The position numbers were made by a program, and so were the translations under genes. 6,839 nucleotides of DNA from an uncultured Collinsella sp. Its GTDB lineage: Bacteria > Actinomycetota > Coriobacteriia > Coriobacteriales > Coriobacteriaceae. Positions 5,694 to 6,839 of this stretch are shown one piece after another (position 1 is the first letter of the stretch; each line of letters begins with the position of its first letter). Under the pieces are notes generated by a model. The model ran no database searches. It saw nothing but the letters and a program-made list of their open reading frames with translations, and had not been told where the DNA came from. The DNA is taken from NCBI GenBank assembly GCA_947003675.1, contig CAMQPJ010000067.1, positions 1 through 6,839 of the forward strand, read 5' to 3'.

Positions 5694-6839
5694 TTACCGT
5701 GCATTAAAAACGTAGCGGTCCAGGCGGTCGCACGCTTCCCTTACGCGCGAAAGCGGCAGCGCCAGATTCACGCGAATGTGGCAGGGCCCGTGGAACGGGC
5801 GGCCGTCCTGATATCCCACGCCCACGCGCGCCCCCTCGTCGAGCAGCCACTGAATATCGCGGCCATGCTCGCGGCACCACTCGGCGCAGTCAACAAACAC
5901 CATGTACGTGCCCTGCGGACGCGAATAAGACACGCCCTCAAAATGCTCGTCCACGTAATTGCAGAAGTACTCGATATTGCCGGCAAGCACCTGGTTGAGC
6001 TCGTCCACCCACTCGTAGCCTTGCGGCTGGTAGGCACCGATAAGCGCATGCATGGAGAGGACGTTCATCTCGTTGTAGTGAGTCTTGTTGGACACGGCGC
6101 ACACGCGGTCGCGCAGCGTCTCGTTGTAGATGATGTGGTAGCTGCCGACCAGACCCGCCAGGTTAAACGTCTTGCTCGGCGCATAGAGGGCGACCGTGCG
6201 CATGCGAGCATCCTCGCTCACCGACTGCGTCGGGATATGCTTGTGTCCCGGCAGGATGATATCGGACCAAATCTCGTCCGAGATCACCACGCAATCGTGC
6301 TGGCGATAGATGTCCATGGCGCGCTCAATCTCGTCGCGCTCCCATACGCGGCCGCAGGGATTGTGCGGCGAGCAGAACACCGCGGCATGGATGTGGTTTT
6401 GGGCGAGTTTGCGCTCCATGTCCTCAAAGTCCATGCGCCACACGCCCTGGTCGTCAAGTTTAAGCGGGCTGTGGACAATACGATAACCCGCGGCTTCGAT
6501 AGACTTGGTAAAACCAATGCAGGTGGGGCTATGGACCAGCACCGCATCGCCCGGCTGGACATACGCGCGCAACGTCGACACGACCCCGCCCAGCACGCCG
6601 TTTTCGTAGCCAATATGTTCAGGGCGCAGGCCCTCGACGCCATTGCGGCGGCCCTGCCATTCGATGATGCGGTCGAAGTACTCGGGGCGCGGATTGAAAT
6701 AGCCAAACATGGGGTGCTGGGCACGCTGAATGATGTGCTCCTGGACCGTGGGCACCGTGGCAAAATTCATGTCGGCCACCCACATGGGAATGCGGTCGAA
6801 GCCCTCGTCGGGTGCGTTCGGAGCCATACCGGGGATCTC
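5694..6839 (-). CDS. MalY/PatB-type PLP-dependent C-S lyase (cystathionine beta-lyase-like), 5' partial
   Basis: A fold-type I aminotransferase-like PLP enzyme of the MalY/PatB group, which usually cleaves the C-S bond of cystathionine, cysteine or related thioethers to give pyruvate, ammonia and a thiol. Numbered from the Met at 6827: IPMWVADMNFATVP (13-26) is the group's N-terminal signature. N156 in SPHNPCGR, D184 in VISDEIW, K219 in SKTFNLAG (Schiff-base lysine) and R352 in IRVNLALP (carboxylate binding) are all present. The frame stays open to the window edge (E-I-P-G before the Met), and family members normally have about 20-30 residues before this point, including an RRGT-like motif. 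The Met is therefore probably internal and the true start lies beyond 6839. The gene appears complete at its 3' end and is followed by a hairpin. Some members also act as transcription modulators (MalY) or as aminotransferases, so the exact substrate is unsure. Confidence 0.93.
   Translation of the reverse strand, partial: EIPGMAPNAPDEGFDRIPMWVADMNFATVPTVQEHIIQRAQHPMFGYFNPRPEYFDRIIEWQGRRNGVEGLRPEHIGYENGVLGGVVSTLRAYVQPGDAVLVHSPTCIGFTKSIEAAGYRIVHSPLKLDDQGVWRMDFEDMERKLAQNHIHAAVFCSPHNPCGRVWERDEIERAMDIYRQHDCVVISDEIWSDIILPGHKHIPTQSVSEDARMRTVALYAPSKTFNLAGLVGSYHIIYNETLRDRVCAVSNKTHYNEMNVLSMHALIGAYQPQGYEWVDELNQVLAGNIEYFCNYVDEHFEGVSYSRPQGTYMVFVDCAEWCREHGRDIQWLLDEGARVGVGYQDGRPFHGPCHIRVNLALPLSRVREACDRLDRYVFNAR

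Overview
The window is a gene-dense stretch with rather high G+C content. It looks like a chromosome fragment from a gut Coriobacteriia-type actinobacterium. A Collinsella-like source is my best guess, based on the style of the hybrid kinases, the NimA-like flavoprotein and the codon choice. That assignment is inferred from memory of such proteins, not from a search.

Layout, left to right. (1) Bases 1-1898, plus strand: a membrane hybrid histidine kinase whose N-terminus lies off the left edge. It has a fused periplasmic solute-binding sensor domain, one visible membrane segment, HisKA, HATPase and a receiver domain. (2) 1941-2420, plus strand: a small NimA-like / pyridoxamine-phosphate-oxidase-fold flavoprotein. 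(3) 2449-2488: a perfect 17-bp hairpin between convergent genes. (4) 2491-4683, minus strand: a second hybrid histidine kinase with a Cache-like ectodomain. One in-frame TGA (3328-3330) splits it between the HisKA and ATPase domains. (5) 4680-5549, minus strand: a stand-alone exported family-3 solute-binding protein, whose stop overlaps the start of kinase 2 (ATGA). (6) 5550-5693: an intergenic region with a probable promoter, repeated octamers and a 14-bp hairpin. (7) 5694-6839, minus strand: a MalY/PatB-type PLP C-S lyase (aminotransferase fold), cut by the right edge.

The main theme is amino-acid-type ligand sensing. Kinase 1 carries the binding protein in the same polypeptide. Kinase 2 is translationally coupled to a free binding protein, and no ABC permease or ATPase gene is seen in the window. 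I infer that the free binding protein presents ligand to kinase 2, making the two loci fused and split versions of one sensory design. The split version appears inactivated by a single nonsense codon, unless the TGA is a sequencing error or is read through. No RNA genes, insertion sequences, CRISPR arrays or origins were seen.
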